A stretch of DNA of 64,000 nt from Dictyophora rubrovolvata (GCA_029959195.1 CP114124.1:1426001-1490000); one strand, 5' to 3'; positions 1 through 13,051 are shown, counted from the first letter of the stretch. Translations and numbers: made by a program. Notes: generated by a model from the letters alone, not told the origin.

Positions 1-1613
1 AGGCATTTTTCCAGCAACGTCCCACTAGCTCTAGACAGGCTCTACAAGTCATGGGTTCGCCCAGTAAACCTGCACCTCTGGTTGCGCTCTCTACTGCTCT
101 AAAAAAATTGGAAGTCAGTGCTCCTCTTCCACCCACCCGTCCCGCTGTAAACAGCGGTTCCACAGAATCAACAGACGCGCCCGCTCCTCAACCCGTACCA
201 GAAACGACGCAGGAGAATACGTCGGATGCTACCAAAAACAACTCCGTCACCACTGCAAGTCCGAAGATGACCCCAAAGGCCCATCTACCTATGCGGTTGC
301 CAAGTAATCCCGATATCAATGGAAGGTCAATTATGGCAGTTAGTAAATCCCCCACAGATGAGAAGAACCCGTCCGCCTTTACAAACCCATCAATCGAGTC
401 ATCAGAGGAGACCCAGGACGAGCTTCCTAATGGCAAATCTACCCCCAAACCCTCTGAAGTCGTCGACGTGGAGTCCTGGTTAGACAAAGGCACCGAGGAA
501 CAAAAGGAAAACAAGCCCCCGCTCGAATTTTTTGTTCCCTTGGCAGATGGGCCCAGTACGAAACCTCAAGCTCTAGCTCAGATTTCCCCTAGTCGACGAG
601 CTTCACAAGCATCAATCGCATTAACGCAGTCCCTTTCTGCTCCAAATAGACTTCCGATTTTTCCACAAGTTCGTTCTGTGTCTACCTCTCATCTTCAGCT
701 AAATGCGCGTTCCCCCGTGAAGACTCGAGGAAAAACCAAACCACAAGCTCCTGTAGCCGAACCGGCTAACCAGACAACTGGGAAACGCTCGAATGCTCGA
801 ATGCCTGGTTCGTTGGATGTCTTGAAGGATTGTGTCATTTTCGTGGATGTCAAAACTGAAGAAGGCGAAGATGCTGCACCACTGTTCGTTGATATGCTAC
901 GGGGATTAGGAGCGAGAGTAAGTTATAATAATGCACATACCACCGTCTTTCTTTGAAATCGTAGCAATTTCCCAGATACTGTCGAAACCCGGAAAGAGTT
1001 GTACTCACTTGGTCTTTAAGGCTGGGTTGCCATCTACGGTTGTCAAGTACAAGTGAGTAGCATTATGAATAAAGCATCTGTATGCCCGATTCTAACCACA
1101 CCTCGTCAAGGCTAATGCCTCAACCAAAGCCTTTGGTTGTAAGCATCGGTTGGGTAGTAGAATGCGTTGAAAAGAGATCTCATGTTGAAGAGACAAGGTT
1201 TTTGGTGAATTTGGACGATTTTGACATTACGGGAGGTTCTTTGGTAGGTCGAATGAATTTGCCTTTCTTTTTCATTGTGCGAAACTAAAGCGCGTTACAT
1301 CGTTCTACTATCGTAGCGTCGTCGATCTTTAACTATGCAACCGAAGCAAATACGAGCACTAATTTTAGGTCAGCTGGATCCTATTGATTCGGGCGATGGT
1401 GGCACGAATGGAGATGCGTCATTTACGTCTGAAGGTTCTTCGGCGGCCGGTACGTTCCCTGTTCAGTCTGTTAACGCTCTTCTAGATTGTCTGATCAAAT
1501 ATCCTCTTTGAATAGCTAACTTGAGTCCTCCTCAGCGATCCACTGCAATAGACAATCTGCCTCCCCTGGAAAGAGCAAGACAGAGAAGCCAGCGTTTCTT
1601 CCGGAAGAAATGA
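1..1613 (+). CDS. BRCT-domain protein, microcephalin (MCPH1)-like, 5' partial
   Basis: The reading frame is open to the left edge of the window, so the start lies outside. Exons: to 917, 976-1052, 1111-1243, 1317-1449 and 1516-1613; all four introns are GT-AG and keep frame. The first ~270 visible residues are Ser/Pro/Thr-rich and look disordered. A single BRCT domain follows, beginning near DCVIFVDVKTEEGEDAAPLF, with the glycine turn LRGLGARI, the core THLVFKAGLPSTVVKYK and the conserved tryptophan helix SIGWVVECVEKR. Downstream RRRSLTMQPKQ and the basic end ERARQRSQRFFRKK resemble the region that follows the first BRCT of microcephalin. BRCT domains bind phosphoproteins in DNA-damage and cell-cycle control. 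The family is secure; orthology to MCPH1 is inferred from the QPK and basic tail features. It is convergent with the next gene. Confidence 0.8.
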
Positions 1614-2170
1614 CGACATGCTACACGACCCCTTTGTTATTTTTTTTTTTTTTCACTATATCGCTGTGGATTCCGCTTTATATCATTTACTGGTCGGTTT
1701 TATCGGTCGGTCGGTTATATTATATCTCTTCTTATTAAAATGTTTACTAGCGCCTTTTGCTTTGTTATTTCAATCCTTGGAACGGTACCTACATAGCTAC
1801 ATCGTTATGAAAGTATAACAATATGACGTGTAAGAAATACAGAAAGTGCATTAAATATAGCTGTTTTGTGACACGACTGCCCGAGCTGTAAGAGCTGCTT
1901 CAATTCGCAGTTCCCGGTCGGAATTGTGAAACAGACCTCTTTTCCATACGAAGGCTGTAATCACATTTAAAGTTTGACTCAACCACGATGCCCTTAAAGT
2001 CACGGCATTCACCGGCGATCGCAATACAAAGATATGAATCCAAAGCTATGTATGTATTACCGATTCGAGGAATTACCTAAAAAAAAAGTACAAATACAAG
2101 AGAACAAAGAAAGCACGATAAACTGTAAAAAAAACACCCAGAATGAAACTCAAATTCAATTATAGCTTTT
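1614..2170. other. convergent intergenic stretch, nothing recognised
   Basis: This is the 3' side of both the BRCT gene and the zinc-cluster gene. It holds T- and A-homopolymer runs typical of 3' untranslated regions. I see no coding pattern, RNA gene or repeat. Confidence 0.6.
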
Positions 2171-5100
2171 TTAAAAAGATACTGTATTCATAGTCGTTTG
2201 CCACGTCTCCGAAATCAAACACAACCGTTTTAAAATATCCTGTTCTTCCTCGGATGACATGGCGACATCCGAGCCACCCATGGGCGAATACTGTGCGCCG
2301 AATACGTCGTTGAAGTATTGAGGTAATTGAGACGGTGACGGGAACTCTAAAGGCGACTGATAGCCTGACAATTCTCCGGACGTGTTGACGTACGCCAAGG
2401 GAGGCGTGCTTGCGTCGAAAGGACTCATGATCGACGTTTCTTGTGTGTCTGACGGTGGTGGGTAGGGTTGTCCCACTGAGAAATCGTTGACTGCTGGAGA
2501 ACGGGTCTGGGAAATGGAGTCGAGTAGGGCATTCGGATTATGAGAAATGAATTGGTTGTCCATAGCAGAGAGCATTGTCGCGGGATTGGGCATGGGGGAA
2601 TTGATAGGTACAGTAACGGAAACGGGAACATTCCGAGAACATTCACTAGGCATGGTACAAGGTTGTACCACACCGGTATCATTGTCATTAAGCCCAATCT
2701 TGACGTTCTCACGTCCCCTAGGAGATATAACGCGGCCCACACCTCCACCCAATACATTAATCTCATCCTGAACTGAAACTCCACTCGGAGCTGCGTTGGG
2801 AGTGTCTCTGCGAGCATGGTGTTGAGCAAAAGCCACATAAGCTTTCTGTTTCAGGCTTTCCAATTTCATCTAAAAAAAATGATGATCAATTACAAAACAA
2901 AGGAAGGAATGATGAAATTTGTCGGATACCTTTATCCTTCGACGACAAACATAATCGGGGGCCTTTTCCCATAACATAGCAGCCTTCTCTAATTCAAGGA
3001 AGGCAGACGCGGCTAATGAACAACCGGGACTACGTGCAACAATAGACCCCAGAATCTTTAGTGAAATAGGGTAAGATACGTAAGATGAATAGAAATAAAA
3101 GGAATACCACGGTGGCAATAAAAGCATTAGGCCTGCGATGATACCATGATGAACATAAATAATTAGGAAAATTTCGAAATTCTTACCAAAGAAACCAAAC
3201 TCTATACGATAAATCTAATTGTTTCAGAGAGCTCAATTTGTCAATGAATTTCATCGCACTGCGATAGCAAGCTAGCACGGAAGGACCAAACGGGCTTCTG
3301 AGCGGATCCTCCGGATGATCGCGTAAAGCCAATGCGAAACAACGACGGTGTAAGAAAAGCGAGGCTAAAATAAACATGATGAAACATAAAAAAAAAGAGC
3401 GTGTCTGAAAGGGTGGTGAGACGATTCGACTTACTAACTTCCCTCACGATGCCTACGAACGAACGCTGAATTTTCCGCCCGAAACCAACGTCCTCACTCT
3501 GTTCATTATCAACGGGGTCATGGAGTTCCATCTCAGGATAATCGCGAATTTTCTTATCGAGACGTAAGATACTGGCATATGTGACTGGTTTTATACCCAA
3601 GACTGTTTGGAGGACTTCAGAACTGCAATCCCGCATAAATCTTGCTGCCCAATGCCTCCCTGATAATTTTTAGAAATAAATAATGCATGGATAGATAAAA
3701 GTCGACATACTTGCTTCTCGTGTATCCGTAGGTTTTTCCAAGCTTGGGAAAAGCCATTGGAAGTTTGCAAAAGTCTGTGTAGGAGGCCGTCCTGATATGA
3801 AGTTGAGCACTGAATTAAATTTCATATACGAAAAATAGATTACCCAACATTAAGCTCTGAAGAGAGTCCAAATAAGTGAAATGCACCCCGAACGAAAAAT
3901 GTGAATCACGTACTTGCCACATTTCAGCGGATAGAACAGCGATTAAAGTATGTTGTCTATTTCTAATGTCTTCTTGGGCTATAAAAATTTTAAAATCAGT
4001 GTATGGCAGCAAATATAGAACTGACAAAAAAATATCTCACGAAATTTAAATTTAGCAGGATTATGCTCTGAATACGCATATATTAAGCATTAATCAACAG
4101 ATTTCACCAAAGCCATACGTACGAAGACCAAGCTAAATAACTTTTGTGAGCCTTCTTAAAAGTTGAAAATTTCAAAATGAACCGACTGTCAAAGCCAATT
4201 TAACGTTCAGACCCGATAAAACCCACAATTGCTCTATTTCGACCGTTCCACGAGCCATTGATCCAAAAACCAACATGAGATGCTTGTGAATAATGATTAA
4301 AGAGAAAATAAAATGTAGTGAGGAGTTCAGACGTACCATCGCTTGAAGGGCAGTCAAAGTGGGGGATTCTATTACCGCATCCAGGCAAAGAGAGGCTCGT
4401 GCTAGGAGATAGAAGCGCACGCCTGTATTGGGCTTAAGAGGTTTCGTGAAGTCCACCAGCTCCGCGATGGCAAATACCTATAACGAAATTAGTACCCGAA
4501 ATTTTTTTTAAATCTATCGACTTGCCATAAATATCAGTCCTAGCGCATGCCCGAGAGGTCTATTAACTAACTCTGTACGACGATATAGAGGAGAAAAGAT
4601 ATTTTGAATAAATTCTGTGCGAGTGAAAGGGGTGAAACTGAAGAAAGAAACATATGAACACTTTTGTTCTGCTATAATTAGCTCTGCCACATACTGCCAA
4701 GCGTAATGCTCCCAATAAGTCTCAAAAAGGGTCCACGCTTCGGGATATGTAGGTAGACAATTATCGCGAATCCAGAGACCCAATTGTGAGGTGTCCATGC
4801 CCGTGATTACAGAAGGATTGCTTTGGCGAAGGGGGAACATGTATGCTAATTGAGATACTTCGGTTGGTAACTTTGTGAGTTCCGCGAGCACATCCTCAGC
4901 ATCTCTTTCGGCAAGAAGCTCTGTCTCGTGGTCCTGATCTTCCTAAGGGACATGAGATTAATGGACTCGCGTGACACTACAAAATCAAAAAAAAAAAAAA
5001 CAATATTTGAATACCTTCCAAAGAAACTTTGGAAAGCGGTAATTAAATGAAAAGTAATTGTTGAAAGGAAATTTATCATACCGCGGCAAACGTGGCTGTC

Positions 5101-5790
5101 GGACCGAAATAACGGCTGCCTCTTGTGCTTAGAGCCAAAGTTCCCATTGATTCCGACAATCCTTCTTCTTTCAAAATTGTAGTAGGCAATTCTTCGACAT
5201 TCACAGAGGATTCATTGTCTTCAAGAGGAGTTGCGATACTTCTGAGTTCGTCGGTGAGAAGAGGATGTGGGTCAGAATAATGGAGCGTCTGTAGAACTTC
5301 GAGTGAATTCTCCAATTGGCGAACGCGTTGAACGAGAGAGTCCACTCTGGAGTGCTTGAGTGCGAATTCTTTTTAATAGAAATTCCTTTAAAAAGTTCAA
5401 GAAGTATTAATTACCAGTTGTTCGGTATTGGCCAGGACATAACTGGGTTTGAGGTTCGTCAGCGACTTGTTAACTTTACGAGAATGAATAGAATTGCGGG
5501 CTAACCGTGTGCCTTTTGGAGTAAGACGCCCATCAGGGCATATGGAGGGACACCTACATGTATAGTATATATATATATAAAATGAATTGAAAGCCAGGTG
5601 AGTCAATGAGCCACAAACCCTCTTCTAACACAACTGGAGCATGGTTTCTTCTTATCGCATTTCAACTAAAAATAATTGATCTACGAGGAAACAACAACAA
5701 GAAAAACAACAAAAGACGCACTTTCAATCGCTTGCATTCCGCACAAGCCTGGGACAGACGCAACGACTGCTCTGTGTAAGTTGGCGGCAT
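2171..5790 (-). CDS. Zn2Cys6 fungal transcription factor
   Basis: Starting at the ATG at 5790, the first exon gives MPPTYTEQSLRLSQACAECK and then RLK. Splicing joins this to LKCDKKKPCSSCVRRG and then CPSICPDGRLTPKGTR, which completes a six-cysteine binuclear zinc cluster (CxxC, KC, PCxxC, GCxxxC). The tail YVLANTEQL is followed by a leucine-rich dimerisation helix, VDSLVQRVRQLENSLEVLQ, encoded near 5285-5345. The central region, read through roughly eight further short-intron exons (about 2930-4970), contains the helical pattern usual for the fungal transcription-factor middle region, for example LGLWIRDNCLPTYPEAWTL and YRRTELVNRPLGHALGLIFM. The last exon (2171-2869) is a Ser/Pro/Asn-rich tail ending DILKRLCLISETWQ. 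It should be a nuclear DNA-binding regulator; the target genes cannot be told. Middle exon boundaries are approximate. It shares a 249-bp head-to-head promoter with the P-loop kinase gene. Confidence 0.85.
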
Positions 5791-6039
5791 AAAGATTGAA
5801 CAGTCAAACAAAGTCTGAGATTTCCGTCGAGCCTCGGCGGGAGGAAGGCATCTTGCCAGTGACGCGCGTGCATGACCTAATATATACGGTCTAAGAAGGC
5901 AAGACAAGGATGTCGCAAGCGCACGGCAGCTGGCACCGCGATCGGCTCCCGCTGTTTGCCGGACCAACTGAGTCATCCATTTCCTAAGCCTAAAGGGTGT
6001 CACGGGAACATATGAGAAGGGTCGTCGACGACAACGGCG

Positions 6040-7016
6040 ATGGCAACAATGTCCCAAGGAATTGGCCAGATTGTGCTCATCCTCGTCGGCCTAGTTGGAT
6101 CAGGCAAGGTTTCTCTTATCCCGGACTCTTCATAATGGCTTTTTTGGTTTCATCTCCCGTCGTAGTCAACATTTGCCGAAGCTTTGGAAAATCATTTTCC
6201 AATATTCCGTCGATGCAATCAAGACAATCTGGGCTCGAGGAAGAATGTCGAGGCCGCCGTAGTGACCGCTCTGAGTCAAGGTTATTCAGTCTGCGTTGAT
6301 CGAACCAACTTTGATGAAAGGCAAGTCTGGTGCCTCGACAATATTTTATTTAGACACACCCTGACTATGTATCCTCAACAGTCAACGCGCACATTTCATA
6401 GAAATCGCCCAGTCGTTTCCCGATACCCAGATATGGGGACTCGTCTGTACGTACGCGCACAGTGTATTGTATGCTATCTAGTTGAACTGATCATCAACAG
6501 TTGATATACCATATCAGGTGTGTATATGCATACAAACACTACATTTCACAGCCGCACATTTCAACTAACATTTCAAAAAAAAAAAAGACCTGTGCAGATC
6601 GCTTGCGAAAACGTAAGTAACGGCGATCTAAAGCAATAAGAGCTCCTTCAACGCATGCTAAACTTCTGGCAGGAACCGGGCACCCAACCATCACTTCTCC
6701 ACAACAAGGTCTCCAAGTCCTCCAACGTTTTGCAAGCGACTACCGACCTCCTGTTCTCGAAGAAGGCTTACATCGGATATATCATATGACTCCCCATCCA
6801 ACCGGCGAATACAGCAAAGAAGACATCGCCTCCATTCTGCATGAAATCTCTATATCATCTTTCTGTCAAGAAGAAGACTCCAATACTCCAACTTCTAAAC
6901 GACATTCGCTGCGGTTTTTTCGGACGAATGACTCTCACCCTGACGCTTATTCTGGGTGGAGTATTGGCAATACGTATTCTACGTCGTCGCGTCTCCCAAT
7001 AAATGAACTTCGCTAA
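6040..7016 (+). CDS. P-loop kinase, polynucleotide-kinase/AAA_33 type
   Basis: The start ATG at 6040 gives MATMSQGIGQIVLILVGLVG and then SGK. A GT-AG intron splits the Walker A box exactly after the lysine, and the next exon begins STFAEALENHFPIFRRCNQD. The nucleotide-kinase signature NLGSRKNVEAAV is followed by a Walker-B-like stretch, GYSVCVDRTNFDE. Later exons give QRAHFIEIAQSFPDTQIWGL, VFDIPYQ, TCADRLRKR and TGHPTITSPQQGLQVLQRFA. This is the layout of the PNKP kinase domain and of stand-alone AAA_33 kinases. The 3'-phosphatase domain of PNKP is absent, so a 5'-OH polynucleotide kinase role is possible but unproven. The second intron (6321-6381) appears to start with GC rather than GT. The C-terminus after FCQEED looks unstructured and its exact end is less certain. 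Confidence 0.75.
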
Positions 7017-7791
7017 AATAGCCACATCATGATTAACATTATTGGAAACGATAAAGCGTACATACATCATGCTTGTGTCGGATTTTCGAAGATCACCTGC
7101 GGTACCGAAAGTTTTATTATATTCAAACGTATAAGAGAAATTAAGATGTATTTGTAAATCAGCATACATAGCACCAGCCAGAAGGCGTAGCAACGAACAA
7201 GTCAGGATGAGGCCCGTTCCTCAAATATAAAGTTCCGATAGACATGGCACCATGCGATAGGACACCATAATTTTCCACCACAAAAGGAAAAAGTCGATAA
7301 GCTAGATACCAAAGAAGAAAAGACGGGTAGTATATCTTAGAGTGCATGATGGATGTAAATCAAAGACAAGAAAAGGGCAACTGGACAAAAAAAAAAAAAG
7401 ACAGTCGAGGATATAATTGTGATACGATTACAGTACAATATGAAGCATTTTCGGGTGGGGAAAGGATGAGTGATTTTGACCGAGCCACGTATGTACGGGA
7501 AATTAAGGTCGGGAAGATCTGGGGTCTCGGGATTCGAAGTTACGAAAGGGAAGAAAGAGCAGTATCAGAGACAGAAGTCGTCCGCAAAAGAAAGAAAGAA
7601 AAAGGGGGATACGAGATGCACATACATACAAAACGATGTCGACACATACATATACAAGTTGGCCGCAAACCGGTATTCATTCGAGGCTGACACATAAATA
7701 ACAATGCAAGAGAATCTGGTTTTCAAGAGTTAGATGGTGAATTGGGGAGGGGGAAATATGTTTCTTCGGAGACATAACATGCAGTAGTAAT
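7017..7791. other. convergent intergenic stretch
   Basis: This lies between the 3' ends of the kinase gene and the acidic-protein gene. There are A-runs (for example 7388-7400) and a purine-rich segment at 7540-7600. Open frames here lack coding character and conserved splice signals, and I assign none. Confidence 0.55.
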
Positions 7792-10573
7792 TTATAAACT
7801 CAAGGGCGGCACAACCGCGGGTAACGAAGAAAATGCAGAAAACGCCGCAGAAGCAGTAGACGTAGCAGCAGCTTCAGCATGAGCTCTCGCTTTAGCCATC
7901 TGTATTCGCTTTTTCTTCTCTTTCCGTTTCTGTTTATGAGACTTCGCACCACCACCACCACCATTACTTGCTGCAGTATGATTCGCAGACGTAGCATCTT
8001 GAAGAAATTCTTCCATAGAGACGGCCAACTTTTCGCCAGCACGAACGGGGAATATAACCGGAGAAACAGCGACGCTTCCGGGAGTCTGCGTGTCGGGAGG
8101 TTTATCGCGAAGCCACAAAGGCACACTCCCGGGACTTCTTCTATAAACGTGCCCTCCAGTCGAGCCATACGAAACTCCATCGCTTGGCGGTGCGATCACA
8201 GTCAACATGCCAACGTCCGCGGTACGACTTCGACGGAATGTACTGACAGGTACGCGATCCCATCTTGTCAAGCTGCGTAGGTGGGTATCGAGAGTGGTGA
8301 CAGAAGTGAAAGCCGAATCATCAGAGTCAAGGAACGAAGCATCCAGAACATCATCCAACCCGATTGACGTAGGCAGAGGAAGCTCCGGTGAAGACTGTAC
8401 AACCGGATCGTCTGTTTCCGCGGCAGTCGACGTCCGAGAGTCGCTTGGAAGAGAAGCTTGGCGTGTACGTTTCAATGGATGTGGAATGTCATTCTATAAA
8501 GTACAGTTTCAGGCCATCACCAAACGGAAAAACGGATACTAAAAGACTTACACCAACCATAATCCTCTTCCTTTCTCTTCCCCTTCCAGCCCGTCTAGTA
8601 CGAGGAAAAGGGGACAAAGGAGAAGGCACTGTTCCATCAATAATTACGCATCGTTGTGGATCACGAGACACAGCAACAAAGCTGCCCATGCGAGGCTGAC
8701 GACTTTGCTGCGACGACGCCGATGTACCTGGAACAGACGGAGCATCGACAGACACAGACCGACTCCGTTGTGATCTGGACGAAGAAAGCTCAGAGCATAT
8801 CCTACCAGCGAGAATATCAGCTGGTTTTGGAGAGTTTATTGGGGCAGGGGCAGGGAGCTTCGGGCGTTTAGACTGCACTATAGGACTCAATGTAGACAGC
8901 GGATCTATTGATGCAACGGGAGGCGTAGGGAACCGAATAGGCAATGGGACAACATGCGGCGTCTCCTGATCAAGAACGTCATCTGTCGTCTCGCCGTCAT
9001 CCGAAATTAACTCCTCCTCTTCGTCTTCTTGATCGTTCTCAGCGCTTGGAAGAGATCCTGTAGTATCCACCTCCATTGCTTCACGAATACTGCGCTGCCT
9101 CTGAGCAGCGCTGACTTCAAAATGGACGTCGAGCACTCCTTGTCCGTCTCTGAGACCATTAGTGAACACCAGCCGGCCATCCCAATCCTCCGTTACAACA
9201 AGCGGGCAACCTGCGTCCAATGAAGGTAATAACAAACCCGCCGCAATGGCTTCTCTCATAGAGATGGTGCTTAAATCTGAGTTGTCCGTTTCGTCACCCG
9301 AGTCCTCATCTTCTATGTCGGCATCGGAACCTAAACCAGACGAATCATCTGTTAAGGTAGCAAAAAACAATTCAGCATCGAAATCTTCATCATCGGATAT
9401 TCTCCATCCAGTGACCAGACCACGACCGTATTCTATGTCCGGATCGTCCTCTTCGTCAGCTTCACCCTCCTCGTCTTCTTCTTCGTCAATATCCATTTCA
9501 CTTCCACTCTCGGTAGTAGAATCTGTGCCAGAGTCATCAGGACCGACACTTCTTTTTCGGGGTCGAATTTCCCAATTACTATTTTTGAGGTGATCCCATT
9601 TACGTTTATCCATATGCCAAGAATCTTCTGTTTTGAAAAGCTCATATCTGACTTTGGCTCGCTCCACTTCCGAGATGACGAGCTCCTCTTCCTCCGGTTT
9701 AATGGACGAGTCTGAGTCGAAAGAATCCGCAATGCTAGTTGTGATATCATCATCGTTGTCTGAGGTGCCAGATATGGCGCTGACGAAGGTCGGCAATTGG
9801 ACACCACCCCCCGTGTTATCGGAATCCATTACCATAGTAGAAATATACGTGTCATGGTCTGAATAATGATCATCAGAATCATCAGAGACGGGTCGTTTGC
9901 CTTTACGCCGGGATGTCGGGGAGAGCCAGGCAGCAGCATCCTTATTTTTCTTTGAGCGCGGGGTGTAGCTTAATTTTTTCTTAAGAGCAGCAGATTGGCG
10001 GCGAGCTGATGGCTTCGTTTCAGAGACGGTGGACTTTTTCCTCGGTCTCTTGATATCCTTTTGTTTTGGGTGAGGAGGAGCAGGAGGAGGCTCGAGTTCC
10101 GATTCCGGAGTCAACGGGCTCGAGTCGCGGAGAATATGAGATGTCGACGCAGGTTCCATACCTGCTGGACCTTTAATCGTCGTCGATGGTTTCGGGGGAT
10201 GATGTACCAAAACGTAATTGCTCGAGGTCGCAGTGACTGTTCCATCGGCGGTCACGGAGCCTACGGTCGTCTGTTTTTGTTTGGAAAGTTTTGTACGCCC
10301 ACGTTTGGTGTTGGTGGTTGTTGAGGATGAGCCTTGAGAATTTGTGGGATTGTGGAATATGGCACGAGGGGGGAGTTTTATTTTGAGAGGTGCGAAGACC
10401 GGAGTAGCAGAAGGACCAGGTGGTATTCGAGTCTGTTGGGATGAGCTGGAGGCGACGGCCGAGTTGTTTTTGCAAGTACATTCGCTCTCGCAGACCGGAC
10501 AGATGTCGTCGTCGTCTTCGTTTTGTATGGATTTTGTGGAACTCATTACGGTATAGGAATGAGAAGACGGCAT
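7792..10573 (-). CDS. large acidic Ser-rich nuclear protein, unrecognised
   Basis: Two exons, 10573-8552 and 8493-7792, are joined by a clean GTAAGT...TAG intron and give about 907 residues. I do not recognise the family. Near the N-terminus there is a compact cysteine cluster, CPVCESECTCK (residues ~25-35), that could bind zinc. The middle holds several long Asp/Glu tracts, for example around EMDIDEEEDEEGEADEEDDP, alternating with Lys/Arg-rich Ser/Pro stretches such as RPRKKSTVSETKPSARRQ and RKRSVG. The C-terminus carries a Gly-run and a strong basic nuclear-localisation-like segment, KSHKQKRKEKKKR. Alternating acidic and basic disorder with nuclear signals suggests a chromatin or nucleolar protein, which is inference only. 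An internal ATG at 10546 (MSSTKSIQNEDDDD) could be the real start. Confidence 0.75.
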
Positions 10574-11540
10574 TGATGAAGATGAAGATTTTGGCAGAGC
10601 TACGAAAGAAAGAAAAAAATTAGTATTATTAGCAGACAGGAACAGAAAGAGAGGGATAAACGACAGGCATGAATAATTAGTCTGAGGTCAAGGCAACCAA
10701 GAAAAAAAAAGTGAAATAGGCGATGTATTATTACAGGGGTCATGTGGAGAAACTAGGAAAAAAAAATTTGAATAAAAATGAAAGTAATTAGACGCACAAT
10801 TTTGGATATTTTTTGGCATGATCTGCTAGCAGAAAAGTACATTTAGCAAGGGTTGGAGAGTGTGGTTGTTCCAGGCTGGAAGAGATGATGAACGTAATGA
10901 GGGAAGGAAAGGAAAACCTTGCACAGGCCCGCGAGTCGAAAATTCCTGCTTGCCCGTGTGAATTATCCCGGCTTAATGAGATCCGCAAAATTCCGCCCGC
11001 TCACAGACTTGCTTGAATATTTTTGCTTTGTGCTTAGCTCGGAATCGAATTTGATGAACAAACAAGTAAAACTACTATTTCGAAGACAGGATGAGCTTCT
11101 GCAAAACTCGCTGAAATGTTATGTGCACTGCCCGAAATTATTGAACAACCTCCAAACAGCCTCAACGGTTTCGCGTGGATACGTAATCAGCGTACTAGGG
11201 CCCGATGTCAGGCCCAGCTCTGATTTGATTTCTGGTATACAGTCGACCGCGCATCGAGGGGCCAGTTCTCAGGCATGTGGCAGGTTCTGACTTGTCTTCC
11301 GGGACCGTGTAAAGCGCACGGGATCGTCCTATATTTAAGACTAACACCTTATATTCCGGCCCCAAAAACCTCCAATATAATAACATGAAGAACACCCAGA
11401 TTTCTTTGCGGTGATTAATTACGTTGATCGACTTTTAACAGACTTCCATACACATACGTACATTCATACATACACGTTCTTATTGGATAAAATCAATTGC
11501 GACTTTCACATCAAACATTCATAAATGATACAATTTCCTT
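10574..11540. other. intergenic stretch, promoter side of the acidic-protein gene
   Basis: About 970 bp separate the acidic-protein start from the glutathione-transferase stop. A-rich runs lie at 10700-10770. No spliced coding signal, RNA gene or repeat was found. Confidence 0.5.
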
Positions 11541-12681
11541 TTAGGGAATAATTCTACCAGCGCGAGTGGCCTTGGCTGCTTCACTTTGTGCCTCATTACG
11601 CAGGTATCTTCCATAAATTTGTTCATAATGTACCAATTCAGAAGTTGTATTCTTGAATGCTTCCAATTCAAGAACGTGTTTGGCCCATGCTAGAGCATGT
11701 ATGCAAAATTTAAGCAACCCTAACATGTCACGGGAAAAAAGTATATAGGCTTACCTTGAAACCTTGCTGACGTCTCAGTTATGGAAAACCCGCGGTGTTG
11801 TTCAAGTATATAGAACCTTCCTACCCAAGGAATCAGAGTTAGATCTGCCAATGTAATGTCGGAACCGGCGAAAAAGGGACCATCGGAGCCAATGAAACGA
11901 CTAGCGAAGTCATCAAGACCTTTGTAAAGATCTTCAGGAGGAATCAACTTTTCCTTGAAACCATTCCTATTCCAAAATAAACTATACCTTGCAAGGCAGC
12001 TTGTTGACCGGGTTCATCCTGTGTTTGCAGGGTTCTCATGAACGGAGGAGCAATTCCTTTCGAGACGTGATCGATAGCAATTCTAATCTGAGAACGATCG
12101 TATGGATCCTTCGGAAGCAGGGGCTTCGTGTTTGGAAACGCTATACAAAAATATTCAAGCAAACGTTCGCGCACATCATAATCCATAAAGCTTACCATCT
12201 TCGAGGAATTCGTTGATTACGAGTGACTCGTGGATGGGACGTCCTTTATAAGCAAGCGCTGGTACAAGGCCTTTTGGAGATATTTTGAGAAACTCTTTAT
12301 CCTGTGAAATCAAACATAGTAATTAGAATTCAGAAGATATTAGTTAGGGACGGTGGCCAACCTTGTGATAGGGGTTCTCTTCCTTATATTCTGAAGAACA
12401 GGGGAGAGATATCACATTCTTGAATCTGTCATCTAACTTTAGCCGTTTTGACTCACGATAAGGAATCCCCTTAATCTCCAAAGCCATCCATGTCCTTTGG
12501 ACATAAGGGCAGAACCAGCCTGTCAGAAAACAACTTGTTGAACATTCTAATACCAACATAAAAGACTCTTAAACACACCTGCATAGAACACTACATCTTG
12601 CGCAGATTGATGTCGCTCCGCAGTCTCTAAAGCCTTTCCAGTAGCACTAGGATAAATATTTGCATCTGGAATTCTGGACAT
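11541..12681 (-). CDS. glutathione S-transferase, omega-like
   Basis: From the ATG at 12681 the first exon reads MSRIPDANIYPSATGKALET and ends DVVFYAG. The next exon gives WFCPYVQRTWMALEIKGIPY, the thioredoxin-like fold with the CPYVQR active site. A cysteine, not serine or tyrosine, is the likely catalytic residue, as in the omega and Ure2p-related classes. Further exons give FLKISPKGLVPALAYKGRPI with the conserved cis-proline and then HESLVINEFLEDAFPNTKPL. The all-helical C-terminal domain includes the N-capping box FFAGSDITLADLTLIPWVGR. Five or six exons yield about 260 residues. Such enzymes carry out glutathione-dependent thiol transfer and dehydroascorbate or glutathionyl-ketone reduction in the cytosol. 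The ending ARAGRIIP is usual for such proteins in fungi. I see no defects. Confidence 0.88.
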
Positions 12682-13051
12682 GATAGTAAGATTGTGAGAT
12701 GTGAATGTGGGAAACGAGGGTAGCAGGCAGGGCCGAAAGTTTCCGGAAATGACGCCATAAGGAGGCCTTCGGCTTGAACATCCACCGAACGGAAGAATTT
12801 GAAGAAGTAAAACATAAAATGTGGTCCAAGCTGAATGTGTTTGAACTGTTTCTGCTTCTTAAGCGGACGATTGATTCCGGAGGACGGCAGTCAAAACTGA
12901 CACGCCCCGATAGCATAGCAGGTAATTGAATAATTGGACAATTATAAACGCCCTGTGCCCCCAGTCCGACCCCACACGAAAAGGGGACACAGTATTGCGG
13001 ACAGCAGTTTGTTCCGTGACAGCGTTCCATTTCAGAATGTCCTCCGTAATA

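Noticed and set aside
188-514. 108-codon open frame on the minus strand inside the BRCT gene
   Set aside because: It is antisense to a well-supported, Ser/Pro-rich exon and shows no family resemblance; codon bias of the plus strand explains it.
7346-7697. Overlapping plus-strand open frames rich in Lys/Arg/Glu
   Set aside because: They lie in a purine-rich 3' intergenic stretch, overlap each other in different frames and match nothing; low complexity explains the openness.
9162-9866. Ser-rich plus-strand open frames inside the acidic-protein gene
   Set aside because: They are the mirror of Asp/Glu/Ser codon runs of the minus-strand gene.
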